64,000 bases of DNA from JAMZMI01 sp039944535 (lineage in GTDB: Bacteria; Bacteroidota; Bacteroidia; Cytophagales; Cyclobacteriaceae), in NCBI GenBank assembly GCA_039944535.1, contig JBDUYP010000022.1:682001-746000 (forward strand), written 5' to 3'. Positions 52,213 to 61,026 of this stretch are shown here, one piece after another. How positions within the stretch are numbered: the stretch's first letter is position 1; the number at the start of each line of letters is the position of its first letter. A model generated the notes under the pieces. That model was given only the letters and a program-made list of their open reading frames with translations. It was not told the origin of the DNA and did not search any database. Made by a program: the position numbers and the translations under genes.

Positions 52213-52303
52213 AATTATCCTTTTTACACATGATGCCAAAACTTCCAAATTCCATAAGCCAGCTAACAATAAAATTTAAGACACTACTAAAAATAGGTAA
52301 AAA

Positions 52304-52966
52304 TCACCTCTCTCCTCTCCACTCGGCATAAAACTGCTCCAGATACCGCTCCATAAACTGATGCCTTTCCTCTGCAAGTTTTCTTCCCGTTTTGGTATTC
52401 ATCCGATCTTTAAGCAAGAGCAACTTCTCATAAAAATGGTTGATCGTAGGAGCCGTGCTTTTCTTGTACTCCTCCCTGGTCATATTGAGATTTGGTGGAA
52501 TATCCGGATTGTAAAGCTCCCTGTTTTTGAACCCTCCATAATTGAAAGTCCTGGCGATCCCTATGGCGCCAATAGCGTCTAGCCTATCTGCATCCTGCAC
52601 CACATCCAGCTCCGGCGAGCTGAACTTTCTATCCTCATTACCTCCCTTGAAAGAGATGTTTTCTATGATGGATTTCACATGACCTATCACATCCTGATCC
52701 ACTCTCTCAGATTGCAGAAACCCCTCGGCTTTCTTCGGCCCGATACTTTCATCTCCACCGTGAAATTTACTATCTGCAATATCATGAAGTAGCGCACCCA
52801 ACTCAACAACCGACATATCCACCTCTTCCTCCCTGGCTATGGTTTTCGCCAGTTTCCACACCCGCTCTATATGCCACCAGTCATGACCGCCTTCAGCATT
52901 TTGAAGTTGGGCTTTCACGAAAGTGATGGTTGATTGGATTAGTTGAGCTTTACTTTCTCGTTTCAC
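52304..52966 (-). CDS. HD-domain phosphohydrolase
   Basis: A 220-residue cytoplasmic metal-dependent phosphohydrolase. The HD motifs are visible: GGHDWWHIERV (about 28-38), LLHDIADSKF (about 68-77) and the downstream Asp in VQDADRLDAIGAIG (about 130-143). Related YedJ/YpgQ-type proteins act on nucleotides or other phosphate compounds. It lies 12 bp after the lipoprotein gene, probably one transcript. Confidence 0.88.
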   Translation of the reverse strand: MKRESKAQLIQSTITFVKAQLQNAEGGHDWWHIERVWKLAKTIAREEEVDMSVVELGALLHDIADSKFHGGDESIGPKKAEGFLQSERVDQDVIGHVKSIIENISFKGGNEDRKFSSPELDVVQDADRLDAIGAIGIARTFNYGGFKNRELYNPDIPPNLNMTREEYKKSTAPTINHFYEKLLLLKDRMNTKTGRKLAEERHQFMERYLEQFYAEWRGER

Positions 52967-52978
52967 GAAACATTCAAA

Positions 52979-53581
52979 CTAGTTGCAATAAGGACAGTTT
53001 GGAATATTGGAATCCTCAGCCTGATACTGTTTATATAACCCACATGCTACTGTGACTCCATCCGCATTTCCAGCACACAGATATAGCTGAGCAGTCTTGC
53101 ATTGGCTATCAATTTGAATATTAAACTCCGGACCGGCATAATCACCACAAGCATCGCCCGAACCTTCGTTATCTTCATTCAAATCAAAAACAAGAAATGG
53201 ATCATCTGGATCGCCTGTTGGTCTCAATTCGTAGGCATTTCTTCCCGATTTGTCATTCGCGCTCAGGATCACCTTAGCCCCCTGAACATTGGCCTCTCCC
53301 GCCTGACTTGAGAAACGCTCACCGTTGAAATCATAAGTATAATCTATAGCCGCATTTTTACCTTCAACACTTGTGGTGTAGCTGTACAATGCGTCAATCC
53401 CCAAGTATTCGCTTGACAAAGATTTCTCCCCATGAAAAAACTCCGGGGGACTGTCAAACATGTCATGATCTGCATAGATAATGACCTTACCAGAATCTTC
53501 ATCTTTTTCGCAAGCAGTGAGCGACAACAGCACACATACCAGCAGTAAGCAACTATTTAATTTTTTATTCATTCGTTTCAA
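52979..53581 (-). CDS. Hypothetical lipoprotein
   Basis: A 200-residue protein with a lipoprotein signal (LLSLTACEKD, Cys at about 24). The mature part is beta-rich, acidic and holds several Cys (SGDACGDYAG, SQCKTAQLYLCAG, ACGLY, CPYC at the end) that suggest disulfides. I do not recognise a family. It is divergent from a small membrane-protein gene, with a palindromic repeat between them. Confidence 0.72.
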   Translation of the reverse strand: MKRMNKKLNSCLLLVCVLLSLTACEKDEDSGKVIIYADHDMFDSPPEFFHGEKSLSSEYLGIDALYSYTTSVEGKNAAIDYTYDFNGERFSSQAGEANVQGAKVILSANDKSGRNAYELRPTGDPDDPFLVFDLNEDNEGSGDACGDYAGPEFNIQIDSQCKTAQLYLCAGNADGVTVACGLYKQYQAEDSNIPNCPYCN

Positions 53582-53739
53582 TTTTCACAATTCTCTTAGA
53601 GATTCGAAATTACCTCCTCGCACTAGAATAAAGAAGCAAGTTTTATAGTTTATATGATGCTAGTTAAAGTCTTGACATTCTCATTTGTCACGGAGGTGAG
53701 ATTAGAGAATGCCTTTCAGAAAAACTCCCTTTCAATGTG

Positions 53740-53763
53740 GTGTCAGGTGGAAACACCTGACAC
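53740..53763. repeat. Palindromic intergenic repeat, copy A
   Basis: Arms GTGTCAGGTG / CACCTGACAC, perfect over 10 bp, around a GAAA loop. It lies in the divergent gap before the small membrane-protein gene. Just upstream, TCACGGAGGTGA at 53687-53698 resembles tails of the other copies. Confidence 0.85.
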
Positions 53764-53811
53764 GTGAGATAAGTTATCTGCCGGGTGAAAAATTATATCT
53801 ATTTTAGAGAT

Positions 53812-54198
53812 ATGTCACGTCATGAAATTCGTTTCTGGAGTAGAATTATATTCGTTATCCTAGCAATTCTGGTCATAGGAATACTATGGTTACTCAAACG
53901 CAAGATTACTTATTACAAGGCATCAGGCCATCCGAGCTTCAAGCACTATCCCGACTTACTATTTTTGAATTTTTTTTCGCCGATCATCCCAGCGATCTTA
54001 TTTGCCACGCAAGTTCTACCAAAAGCTGAACTGCTATCTGAACTCTTCGAAGACTATCCTATTTCATATCCTATTACTATGACACTAAACTATGCGATCC
54101 TATTCGGCATAATTGGCATGACTCTAGAGTATATTTTGTTTCTGATGAACCCAGAGTACAGAAAGTTCAAAACAGATCTTAGAAATGAAAGAAATTAG
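53812..54198 (+). CDS. Small membrane protein of unknown function
   Basis: A 128-residue protein with three predicted membrane helices (about 8-27, 52-70, 90-115) separated by short charged loops (KRKITYYKASGHPSF). No recognised motif. The ATG at 53812 puts the first helix close to the N-terminus; a GTG nine codons earlier is possible. It is bracketed on both sides by copies of the palindromic repeat. Confidence 0.6.
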   Translation: MSRHEIRFWSRIIFVILAILVIGILWLLKRKITYYKASGHPSFKHYPDLLFLNFFSPIIPAILFATQVLPKAELLSELFEDYPISYPITMTLNYAILFGIIGMTLEYILFLMNPEYRKFKTDLRNERN

Positions 54199-54227
54199 CC
54201 GTAAACGTCCGGTCACATATTTTCCCA

Positions 54228-54272
54228 ACACCTGAAAGGTGTAAAATGTGTTGTCAGGTGGAAACACCTGAC
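54228..54272. repeat. Palindromic intergenic repeat, copy B with a short companion hairpin
   Basis: ACACCT / AGGTGT around GAA (54228-54242), then GTCAGGTG / CACCTGAC around GAAA (54253-54272), followed by GTCACGGA. It sits 26 bp upstream of the -7 box of the glutaminase gene. Confidence 0.85.
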
Positions 54273-54298
54273 GTCACGGATATAAATCCTAGAAAAAC

Positions 54299-54306
54299 TA
54301 CCTTTG
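54299..54306 (+). promoter_or_regulatory. -7 box of the glutaminase gene
   Basis: TACCTTTG matches TAnnTTTG and lies 35 bp before the start codon. The same octamer precedes the methyltransferase gene at 62152. The -33 region falls just after repeat copy B. Confidence 0.5.
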
Positions 54307-54341
54307 CCCCTTTTAGATGAAACCCTATTGAATCCCTTCCA

Positions 54342-55262
54342 ATGAATTCCAACTACGCCCAAATCATCAATGAAATTTATGCCGAATTGAAGGATTTTCA
54401 TGACGATGGCAAGGTTGCTGACTACATTCCCTATCTGGCCAGGATAGACAGAAACAAGTTTGGCATGTGCCTGACCACCGTGGATGGCCAGCTCAATAAA
54501 GTTGGAGATGCAGATGAAAAATTTTCTATTCAGAGTGTCTCAAAAGTGCTGTCTCTGGCCATGGCGTTTAGCCAATTGGGAAACAAAGTATGGGAAAGAG
54601 TGGACGTGGAGCCATCAGGAAATGGGTTCAACTCCATCATCCAGTTAGAATATGAAGATGGATATCCGAGAAATCCCTTCATAAATGCCGGAGCTATTGT
54701 CATTGCTGACATGCTCGTGAGTTTACTGGACGATCCCAAAACAGAGTTTCTGGAATTTGTCCGTGGATTGTGTGGCAATCCGAACATCCAGTACAATGAG
54801 CAGGTGGCTTTGTCGGAAAAAAGCGTTGGGTATGGCAACAATTCGCTGGCATATATGATCAAATCCAAGGGGAACCTGGTCAATGATGTTGATACTGTTC
54901 TCGACTTCTACTTTTGGCAATGTTCCATCGAGATGACCTGTGTAGAACTGGCGAAAACCTTTCTCAATTTTGGTGAAACCAACGTTCCATTTGGTCATGG
55001 CAAATACATGTTGACGGCAAGTCAGTCACGCAGGATGAACGCTCTGATGCTAACCTGCGGTTTTTATGATGAGTCTGGTGAGTTTGCTTTCGAGGTGGGT
55101 TTACCTGGGAAAAGTGGGGTCGGTGGTGCCATAGTGGCACTCAATCCGCTGAGATATTGTGTGAGCGTCTGGAGTCCGCCGCTCAACAAAAAAGGCAACT
55201 CCAATAAGGGCATGAAAGCATTGGAAATGCTGACAACCAAACTGGGGCGATCTATTTTTTAA
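54342..55262 (+). CDS. glsA: Glutaminase
   Basis: Hydrolyses L-glutamine to glutamate and ammonia. The 306-residue protein is full length for the serine-dependent glutaminase family (beta-lactamase fold). The catalytic SxxK is in FSIQSVSKVLSLAMA (about 64-70); other hallmarks are EPSGNGFNS, NPFINAGAI, the SNxxxN-type region GYGNNSLAYM, and the terminal PGKSGVGGAI. Cytoplasmic, single gene, flanked by palindromic repeats on both sides. Confidence 0.95.
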   Translation: MNSNYAQIINEIYAELKDFHDDGKVADYIPYLARIDRNKFGMCLTTVDGQLNKVGDADEKFSIQSVSKVLSLAMAFSQLGNKVWERVDVEPSGNGFNSIIQLEYEDGYPRNPFINAGAIVIADMLVSLLDDPKTEFLEFVRGLCGNPNIQYNEQVALSEKSVGYGNNSLAYMIKSKGNLVNDVDTVLDFYFWQCSIEMTCVELAKTFLNFGETNVPFGHGKYMLTASQSRRMNALMLTCGFYDESGEFAFEVGLPGKSGVGGAIVALNPLRYCVSVWSPPLNKKGNSNKGMKALEMLTTKLGRSIF

Positions 55263-55276
55263 GAGAGTTATGTGCA

Positions 55277-55296
55277 GTCAGGTGGAAACACCTGAC
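55277..55296. repeat. Palindromic intergenic repeat, copy C
   Basis: GTCAGGTG / CACCTGAC around GAAA, followed by ATCACGGAAAGGAGGTGAC. It lies 14 bp after the glutaminase stop. Confidence 0.85.
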
Positions 55297-55326
55297 ATCA
55301 CGGAAAGGAGGTGACGGGATATTACC

Positions 55327-55350
55327 ACGTCAGATGAGAACATCTGACGT
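55327..55350. repeat. Palindromic intergenic repeat, diverged copy D and half-copy E
   Basis: ACGTCAGATG / CATCTGACGT around AGAA, with matched changes in both arms that keep the hairpin. At 55354-55377 a half-copy follows (GAAAACACCTGTCATCACGG) that lacks the left arm. Confidence 0.8.
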
Positions 55351-55383
55351 CAAGGGAAAACACCTGTCATCACGGAAGCTAGT

Positions 55384-56010
55384 CTATTTTATGCTCGACA
55401 ATGGAACTTCAGGAAGCTGAAGCATTCCGCCATTGCTCATTATACCTACTAAAACAGTAGTCTCGTTTATATCAAACTCTGTTATAAGTACATGCCCATA
55501 GTTATCCATTGCTTTCAGCCTGCCTTTTGTTAATTTCAAACTATGAGGTCTAATGCTATTTGGCACAATTACTCTAATGTTTAACGTATCCTCTCTTAGT
55601 GAATCGTCCAATAATTCTAACCTCGGGTTCAGTTCAGATAGGTTGTTGTGGATGATTAAGTTTTTATCAAAGAAGTCCTGACTTCCTGCGATTCTCTTGA
55701 GTTCGTTCTTGGACTGGAATTCAAACAACTCTAATGGAATTCCACGATCCCAAATTTGAATGAACTGAATTTGGCCATTTTCACTGTAATATTTTGTTGT
55801 ATCAGTTTGAGTTCCGCTTTTAAAATTAGATTCGTACTTAATGGACCCATTTTCATAGAATTCTCGATACTTACCATTTTTAATTCCATTGGTATAATTT
55901 GCTTCTATCCGTGTCTGTCCGTCTGGGTATTCCTCTATGTAATTATATTCACTAAGTTGTTGACAACCCACTAAAAAGACTAGTGATAAGGATATGATAT
56001 TTTTCTGCAT
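55384..56010 (-). CDS. MORN-repeat (YwqK-like) lipoprotein
   Basis: A 208-residue lipoprotein (signal ending FLVGC, Cys at about 16) with MORN-2 type repeats in residues about 24-90 (YPDGQTRIEANYTNGIKNG, YENGSIKYESNFKSG, YSENGQIQF). The rest is beta-rich. Related proteins are sometimes labelled YwqK antitoxins, but no toxin partner is adjacent, so that label is not supported here. Probably an exported protein of unknown role. Confidence 0.78.
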   Translation of the reverse strand: MQKNIISLSLVFLVGCQQLSEYNYIEEYPDGQTRIEANYTNGIKNGKYREFYENGSIKYESNFKSGTQTDTTKYYSENGQIQFIQIWDRGIPLELFEFQSKNELKRIAGSQDFFDKNLIIHNNLSELNPRLELLDDSLREDTLNIRVIVPNSIRPHSLKLTKGRLKAMDNYGHVLITEFDINETTVLVGIMSNGGMLQLPEVPLSSIK

Positions 56011-56029
56011 CTATAAATGAGATCAAAAC

Positions 56030-57925
56030 TCAATAAATATACTCAAATGCGCTATGATAGAACCCACGGTCTTGAGTGTTGCGGATGAGCTCATCAAAGA
56101 ATGTATTGGAACTTAGCGTGGCAGAGTCCCCCACCATGATGAGTAGATGTCTGGCACGCGTCATGGCCACATTCATCCGGCGGATATCACCAAGGAAGCC
56201 AATTTCTCCATCAGGATTGCTTCGTACCAAAGACATCAAAATAACGTCTCGCTCCTGTCCCTGAAAGGCATCCACAGAATTGATCGTGATATTTTGCTCC
56301 AGCTCAGTCCACCACTCATATCTGGCAATCCCAGCTCTCAGCTTCTCTGTCTGCGCTTTGTATGGGGCTATGATACCTATGGATAGTTTCTTGAAATCCT
56401 CGCCCCCTTCTGACACCAGTTTATCCAGTCGCTCCAACACGAAATGCGCCTCTTCGGTATTGAAAGTGGAGAGGGTTTCAGGGTTTTTCTCTTCGTCATA
56501 GCCACAGCCAGCCGTATCAATAAACGCCACAGGCTCATTGTAGAGCTGCCGGCGCTGATGAATGATTTCACCAGACTCCAGATCCGCATTGTAGAAATAT
56601 TGATTAGAAAAGGCCATAATCTGCGGATGCATGCGGTACTGCGTTTGCAGCATAATGTCTACATCGTAGGCCTTGATTGTTCGCTCAAAAATGGTTTGAG
56701 ACAGACCTGCCTTATCCGCTTCTCTCGATTTCACAGTGGGGGGCAACTGCCAATGATCACCGGCCATCACCACCTTTTGTGACTTCATGATAGGGATCCA
56801 CGAAGCAGGCTCCAGCGCCTGGGACGCTTCATCAATAAATACAGTTTTGAACTGACGATTTATCAGATTAGAGTTGTTTGCTCCCACAAGCGTACATGCG
56901 ATCACCTGCGCTTTATTGAGCTCGTCAAAAATCATATGTCCCTCCAGCTGATGTGCTTCGTCTTTGAGGCTTTTGGCTTCATCCAAAAGCATCCTCCGTT
57001 GCTGTCTTTCTTCTCTGCCAAAATTGCGCTTGTACTTCCAGCCCATCTGCCGCATCTCCTCTGACTTTCTACGCAAGTCACGCAACATTTTAGAATCCTG
57101 ATGGGAAGCCAAACGCGCATCCATGGTGGTGCTCACAACCGTGTCAGTGACTCTGGCCGGATGTCCAATTCTCAACACACGAACCTCCTGTTCGGTGAGC
57201 TTTTCTGCAAGCAGATCTACAGCAGCGTTACTCGCTGCACAAACCAGCACCTGTTTTTCTTCAGATACCTTTTCCTTTATAGCCTGCACGAGGGTGGTCG
57301 TTTTGCCTGTACCCGGAGGACCATGAACCAAAGCTAAATCTTCGGCTGCACGAATATTATTCAGGGCAGCATTTTGACTTGCATTCAACCCCGGAAATGT
57401 GACTGGAGGCTTTTCCTTAAAAAATGGAGATTGATCTCCCATAAGTATGGGCATCAGTTCGAATACACGCCCGTCGGTAATCTTCGAAAGCTTTTTGAGC
57501 GTTTTCTCCATTTCATCGTAAGTACTCTCATCAAAAAGGAGGTTCACGCCTAGCTTTCCGTCATCCACCCAATCAGGCGGATCATCGCTATTGAGCATGA
57601 AAGTCATCTTGTTTTGATTCATGCGCATGACTATACCCGAAACGGTCAATTTTCTTTTCTCATCATTGAGAAAAAGACTCACCGAAGACCCTGGCTGAAA
57701 ATGATGTCTTTGCTCCAGATCGGTGGTTCGCTCTACCTGAAAGACCCAGCGCTCTCCAGTACCAACATACGATTTATTGATTGTAACCGGGTACCAGGTC
57801 ACTCCCTCCTTCTTTCTGTCGGATAGAGATCGGTTCCCTATTTTATGTTCGTATTGTTTCCTGTCCTCTTCTCTTTCCTGTTTGATCAACTTAAGAAGAT
57901 TCAGAAAGTGATCCGTATATTTCAT
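56030..57925 (-). CDS. UPF1-like superfamily 1 helicase (IGHMBP2 type)
   Basis: A 631-residue ATP-dependent DNA/RNA helicase. After an N-terminal beta-barrel region (about 45-150) it shows motif I HGPPGTGKTT (about 201-210), motif Ia ASNAAVDLLAEKL, motif II FIDEASQALEP, motif III GDHWQLPPTV, motif IV QYRMHPQIM, motif V NSVDAFQGQERDVI and motif VI AMTRARHLLIMVG. This set is that of SF1B helicases related to Upf1 and Smubp-2. A long helical insert (about 270-330) follows motif Ia. TerB gene lies 3 bp upstream, so they form an operon. Confidence 0.93.
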   Translation of the reverse strand: MKYTDHFLNLLKLIKQEREEDRKQYEHKIGNRSLSDRKKEGVTWYPVTINKSYVGTGERWVFQVERTTDLEQRHHFQPGSSVSLFLNDEKRKLTVSGIVMRMNQNKMTFMLNSDDPPDWVDDGKLGVNLLFDESTYDEMEKTLKKLSKITDGRVFELMPILMGDQSPFFKEKPPVTFPGLNASQNAALNNIRAAEDLALVHGPPGTGKTTTLVQAIKEKVSEEKQVLVCAASNAAVDLLAEKLTEQEVRVLRIGHPARVTDTVVSTTMDARLASHQDSKMLRDLRRKSEEMRQMGWKYKRNFGREERQQRRMLLDEAKSLKDEAHQLEGHMIFDELNKAQVIACTLVGANNSNLINRQFKTVFIDEASQALEPASWIPIMKSQKVVMAGDHWQLPPTVKSREADKAGLSQTIFERTIKAYDVDIMLQTQYRMHPQIMAFSNQYFYNADLESGEIIHQRRQLYNEPVAFIDTAGCGYDEEKNPETLSTFNTEEAHFVLERLDKLVSEGGEDFKKLSIGIIAPYKAQTEKLRAGIARYEWWTELEQNITINSVDAFQGQERDVILMSLVRSNPDGEIGFLGDIRRMNVAMTRARHLLIMVGDSATLSSNTFFDELIRNTQDRGFYHSAFEYIY

Positions 57926-57928
57926 CGG

Positions 57929-58324
57929 TTACTTTCTCAGGTACTTTTGGATGGTGGATTTGAGGGATTCTTTGTCTGCTGAGATGTCCTGATCGCTGTA
58001 GATTTTGAGCAATAGCTCCAACAGCACATCTTCGCTGTATCCTATTTTGCTTGCCATTTTGGCACAAAAAGCCAATTCTTCCTTGTACAGCCGGCCGTCT
58101 ATTTTCATTAACTGCACTATACTGTAGATGTATTCATACTTCTCGTCATCGGTAAGCACATCCAGATTCTCGATGAGCGTAGGATCCTCAAAACACGCAC
58201 TGATATCATCAGATGACATACCATTAGCCTTACCTATCTGCTTGATAAGGTCTATCTCCTCTTGCACAACTACTCCATCTATTTTGGCCAGTTGAACCAA
58301 TAGATTAAGATGTGTCCTCGACAT
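57929..58324 (-). CDS. TerB-like protein
   Basis: A 131-residue helical protein. The Asp-containing repeat LAKIDGVVVQEEIDLI and LMKIDGRLYKEELAFC is the acidic pair seen in TerB/DjlA-N-like domains, which bind metal in tellurite-resistance proteins. No other ter genes are near. It begins the operon with the helicase and diverges from the ACP phosphodiesterase gene across 116 bp. Confidence 0.82.
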   Translation of the reverse strand: MSRTHLNLLVQLAKIDGVVVQEEIDLIKQIGKANGMSSDDISACFEDPTLIENLDVLTDDEKYEYIYSIVQLMKIDGRLYKEELAFCAKMASKIGYSEDVLLELLLKIYSDQDISADKESLKSTIQKYLRK

Positions 58325-58440
58325 ATTTGTTGAACTCCCTTCGATAACTTTAAGATTTAGGCGGTACTATCGGATTAATTGATAAACTTAGTTTATAAAT
58401 CCCTCATGAACAAAATTAAAGGAAAGCAAGCAACACACAA

Positions 58441-59028
58441 GTGAATTTTCTCGCGCATCTTTATCTATCTGGCAATGACAATAAAGTAATGGTCGGCAAT
58501 TTCATTGGGGACTTTGTGAAGGGCAAAGATGTAGAGCTTTTTGAGGGACACATCAAAAAAGGCATCCTTTTGCATAGGGAGATTGATCACTTTACTGACA
58601 GCCATCCCATAGTTAAAGTCAGCAAAAAGCGCCTTCAGCCGAAATACCATCACTATGCACCGGTAATAGCAGATGTTTTTTACGATCATTTTCTTTCGGC
58701 CAATTGGCCAAACTATTCTGAAAAGCCCTTACTCGAATACACTGAATCTTTTTATGAGTTGACCAAAGCATACCAGTCGGTCATACCAGCCAAAGCACAA
58801 AATATGCTCAAGTACATGAGTGCCGGCAATTGGCTGTACAACTACCAATACGTAGAAGGCATCAATCAGGCGCTGACCGGAATGTCCAGAAGAACTAAAT
58901 TTGAATCAAAAATGGAGCATGCTTCTAAAGATCTGGAAAAGGACTATGACGCGTACAAGGACGAGTTCGAGCGGTTTTTTCCGATTCTCAAAGCGCATGC
59001 CTCAGCATTTCTAAATCATTTGAAATGA
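58441..59028 (+). CDS. acpH: Acyl-carrier-protein phosphodiesterase (AcpH family)
   Basis: Family members remove the 4'-phosphopantetheine arm from ACP. The 195-residue protein starts with the family N-terminus MNFLAHLYLSGND; the start codon is GTG, because an ATG at 58406 runs into a stop. Conserved features: NFIGDFVKG (about 21-29), LHREIDHFTDSH (about 44-55), and the metal-ligand-like region VIADVFYDHFLS (about 75-86). The crcB start overlaps its stop as ATGA. Confidence 0.85.
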   Translation: MNFLAHLYLSGNDNKVMVGNFIGDFVKGKDVELFEGHIKKGILLHREIDHFTDSHPIVKVSKKRLQPKYHHYAPVIADVFYDHFLSANWPNYSEKPLLEYTESFYELTKAYQSVIPAKAQNMLKYMSAGNWLYNYQYVEGINQALTGMSRRTKFESKMEHASKDLEKDYDAYKDEFERFFPILKAHASAFLNHLK

Positions 59029-59396
59029 AAGACCTTTTACTAGTCGGACTTGGTGGTTTTGTGGGAAGCGTTTGTCGCTACGGTGTAGGCATTTCCGCCG
59101 CAAGGTTTTTTCACAGCAACTTCCCCCTCGGCACTTTGATTGTCAATATCATCGGCAGCCTGATTATCGGGGTGTTGGCTGGGTACTTCCTCAAAAACCA
59201 GTCGCAACACGCTATGAGCCTATTTTTGATCACAGGGTTTTGTGGTGGCTTTACCACATTTTCCACATTCTCTTTTGACAATCTCAAATTGATCAAAGAG
59301 GGCATGATCTCAACTTTTGCCCTCTACGGACTGGGAAGTATTATTTTTGGAATCTTGTTTTGCGCAGCAGGTTTTTGGCTTACTTACAAATCGTGA
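59025..59396 (+). CDS. crcB: Fluoride channel CrcB/Fluc
   Basis: Fluoride-exporting channel, 123 residues with four membrane helices. Family motifs: GGFVGSVCRYG, the NxxGS segment VNIIGSLIIG, and GFCGGFTTFSTFSFD, which lines the pore. It normally forms a dual-topology homodimer. Its start overlaps the ACP phosphodiesterase gene by 4 bp; no fluoride riboswitch is visible upstream, where coding sequence continues. Confidence 0.95.
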   Translation: MKDLLLVGLGGFVGSVCRYGVGISAARFFHSNFPLGTLIVNIIGSLIIGVLAGYFLKNQSQHAMSLFLITGFCGGFTTFSTFSFDNLKLIKEGMISTFALYGLGSIIFGILFCAAGFWLTYKS

Positions 59397-59437
59397 AGTG
59401 AACAATTTCAGCCCTTATCGTCGTTAAAAGATGGGTT

Positions 59438-60619
59438 ATGCAGAATTATTACATTCTTCTGGAAATCAGCGAATCTGCAACGCAGACAGAAATAAAGGCA
59501 GCATTTAAGAAGCTGGCCGTCCGATATCATCCTGACAAGCATGCCGGAGATGAACACATGGCGGAGCGCTTCAAGGAAATAAATGAAGCCTATCAGGTAC
59601 TGTCGAATCCCTACGAAAAAGCACGATATGACATCAAGCTAACGTATGGGCGATCGGCGGAGACAACAGCGTATGAAACTCCTACAAGACCAGCATACAA
59701 ACCGATACCCAAACAATATCGTCGGAACTACAGTGAAGCTAAGGTCGACTGGCGCGAAAACTGGATCGCCACGGCTTATGCATTTATATTCACTTTCATA
59801 GTGGCATCTGTGGTTATGCTGGCCATATTCATCAAAAACTTCTACGACGAAAAGCAACATGAAGAACTCTTACTTGAAAGAAGGCAAAGATTTGAAGTAG
59901 CCGTAGAAAATTTCCGCATGGGACAAATAGAGGATGCGCTGCTGGCTTTCAATGAGCTAACACCTCACATGAAAGAGGAAGAGGACATGGCGAGCTACAC
60001 CACGGAGATCTATTCCGATTTTATAGAAAAAGCGGAAACCCACTACTATAGTCTGCAATTCGAAAATGCTATTTACTATTACGAGTTAATCGAGCGGTTT
60101 TCACCCAAAAAACCGATCGTGCTAAAGGAGCACCTGGCCAAGGCTTATGCCCGAATAAATCAACCACATGAAGCAATAAAGATGTTCACACAGCTACTGG
60201 TTTTAGGTTATAGAAATCTCGATTGCTATATAGCCATGGCTGAAATATACCGCGATCAGCTGGGCAATTTGGAGGAAGCAAAAAGATACTATGTTCATGC
60301 CAACGAACTGGCCATTAAGCAATATCGATCCGTTTACGGCAGGGCATATCCTCTGGTGATTCAGGGCAAGCACTTGCCTCCAATGCACTACAACTTATTC
60401 ACCTCCCTTGCCCACATATATTTACAATTGGAAATGTATGAGAAGGCGCTCAACACAACTGATTGGAATGTCCAAATATGGCCAGATAGTGCGGAAAATT
60501 ACGCACTGGCCGCCATGGGACATCTTGCGCTTGATCACACTGCTGAAGCTTGCGATAATTTTTTGATTGCTTCAGCACTTGGTTATAATGGTACAGTTCA
60601 AATAGATTGCAACAGATGA
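59438..60619 (+). CDS. J-domain protein with membrane anchor and TPR repeats
   Basis: A 393-residue DnaJ-type co-chaperone. The J domain (1-66) has the HPD motif (VRYHPDKHAG) that stimulates DnaK ATPase. A single membrane helix follows at about 112-132. The C-terminal part (about 145-390) is built of helical TPR-like repeats (ENAIYYYELIERFSPKKPIV, MYEKALNTTDWNVQIWP). It may tether Hsp70 to membrane-associated clients; the TPR side is likely periplasmic or cytoplasmic depending on topology, which I cannot settle. No zinc finger or CTD of true DnaJ. The next gene overlaps its stop by 4 bp. Confidence 0.88.
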   Translation: MQNYYILLEISESATQTEIKAAFKKLAVRYHPDKHAGDEHMAERFKEINEAYQVLSNPYEKARYDIKLTYGRSAETTAYETPTRPAYKPIPKQYRRNYSEAKVDWRENWIATAYAFIFTFIVASVVMLAIFIKNFYDEKQHEELLLERRQRFEVAVENFRMGQIEDALLAFNELTPHMKEEEDMASYTTEIYSDFIEKAETHYYSLQFENAIYYYELIERFSPKKPIVLKEHLAKAYARINQPHEAIKMFTQLLVLGYRNLDCYIAMAEIYRDQLGNLEEAKRYYVHANELAIKQYRSVYGRAYPLVIQGKHLPPMHYNLFTSLAHIYLQLEMYEKALNTTDWNVQIWPDSAENYALAAMGHLALDHTAEACDNFLIASALGYNGTVQIDCNR

Positions 60620-61026
60620 GTACAGCAGGATATTCAGGAACGCCTCTAGTGAAAAAGTTGGGTATCAAACCAAACTTTAAGTGCCTCATTCTTCATGAGC
60701 CGCAGCACTACATAGACTTGCTTTTCGAAATACCAGAAAACACTGAGTTCACCGATGAAGCAAATGGAACATTTGATTTCATTCATGCCTTTTACCGAAA
60801 GGTAGATAATCTAAAGACTGAATGGCCGCAGCTAAAAAAGAGTTTAAAGAAAGACGGTAGCCTTTGGGTCAGCTGGCCTAAAGGGAGCTCGAAAATCGAA
60901 ACAGACATGAATGCCAATGATGTACGAAGAATTGGGCTCCAGGGAGGACTGGTCGATGTGAAAGTTTGTGCCGTTGACAATGACTGGTCCGGGCTGAAAT
61001 TTATGTTTCGGGAAAAAGATCGTTAA
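60616..61026 (+). CDS. DUF3052-family protein
   Basis: A 136-residue cytoplasmic protein. The start MSTAGYSGTPLVKKLGIKP and the C-terminal VDVKVCAVDNDWSGLKFMFR are typical of DUF3052 proteins, and the middle (KKDGSLWVSWPKGSS) resembles the last strands of a methyltransferase-like fold. The biochemical role is unknown. The ATG at 60616 overlaps the J-domain gene by 4 bp; its 3' end overlaps the convergent thioesterase gene by 26 bp. Confidence 0.85.
   Translation: MSTAGYSGTPLVKKLGIKPNFKCLILHEPQHYIDLLFEIPENTEFTDEANGTFDFIHAFYRKVDNLKTEWPQLKKSLKKDGSLWVSWPKGSSKIETDMNANDVRRIGLQGGLVDVKVCAVDNDWSGLKFMFREKDR

Noticed and set aside
55384..56010. YwqK-type antitoxin of a toxin-antitoxin pair
   Set aside because: It is a lipoprotein with MORN repeats and no adjacent small toxin gene.
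58900..59030. Fluoride riboswitch before crcB
   Set aside because: The region is coding sequence of the upstream gene and the crcB start overlaps its stop by 4 bp.
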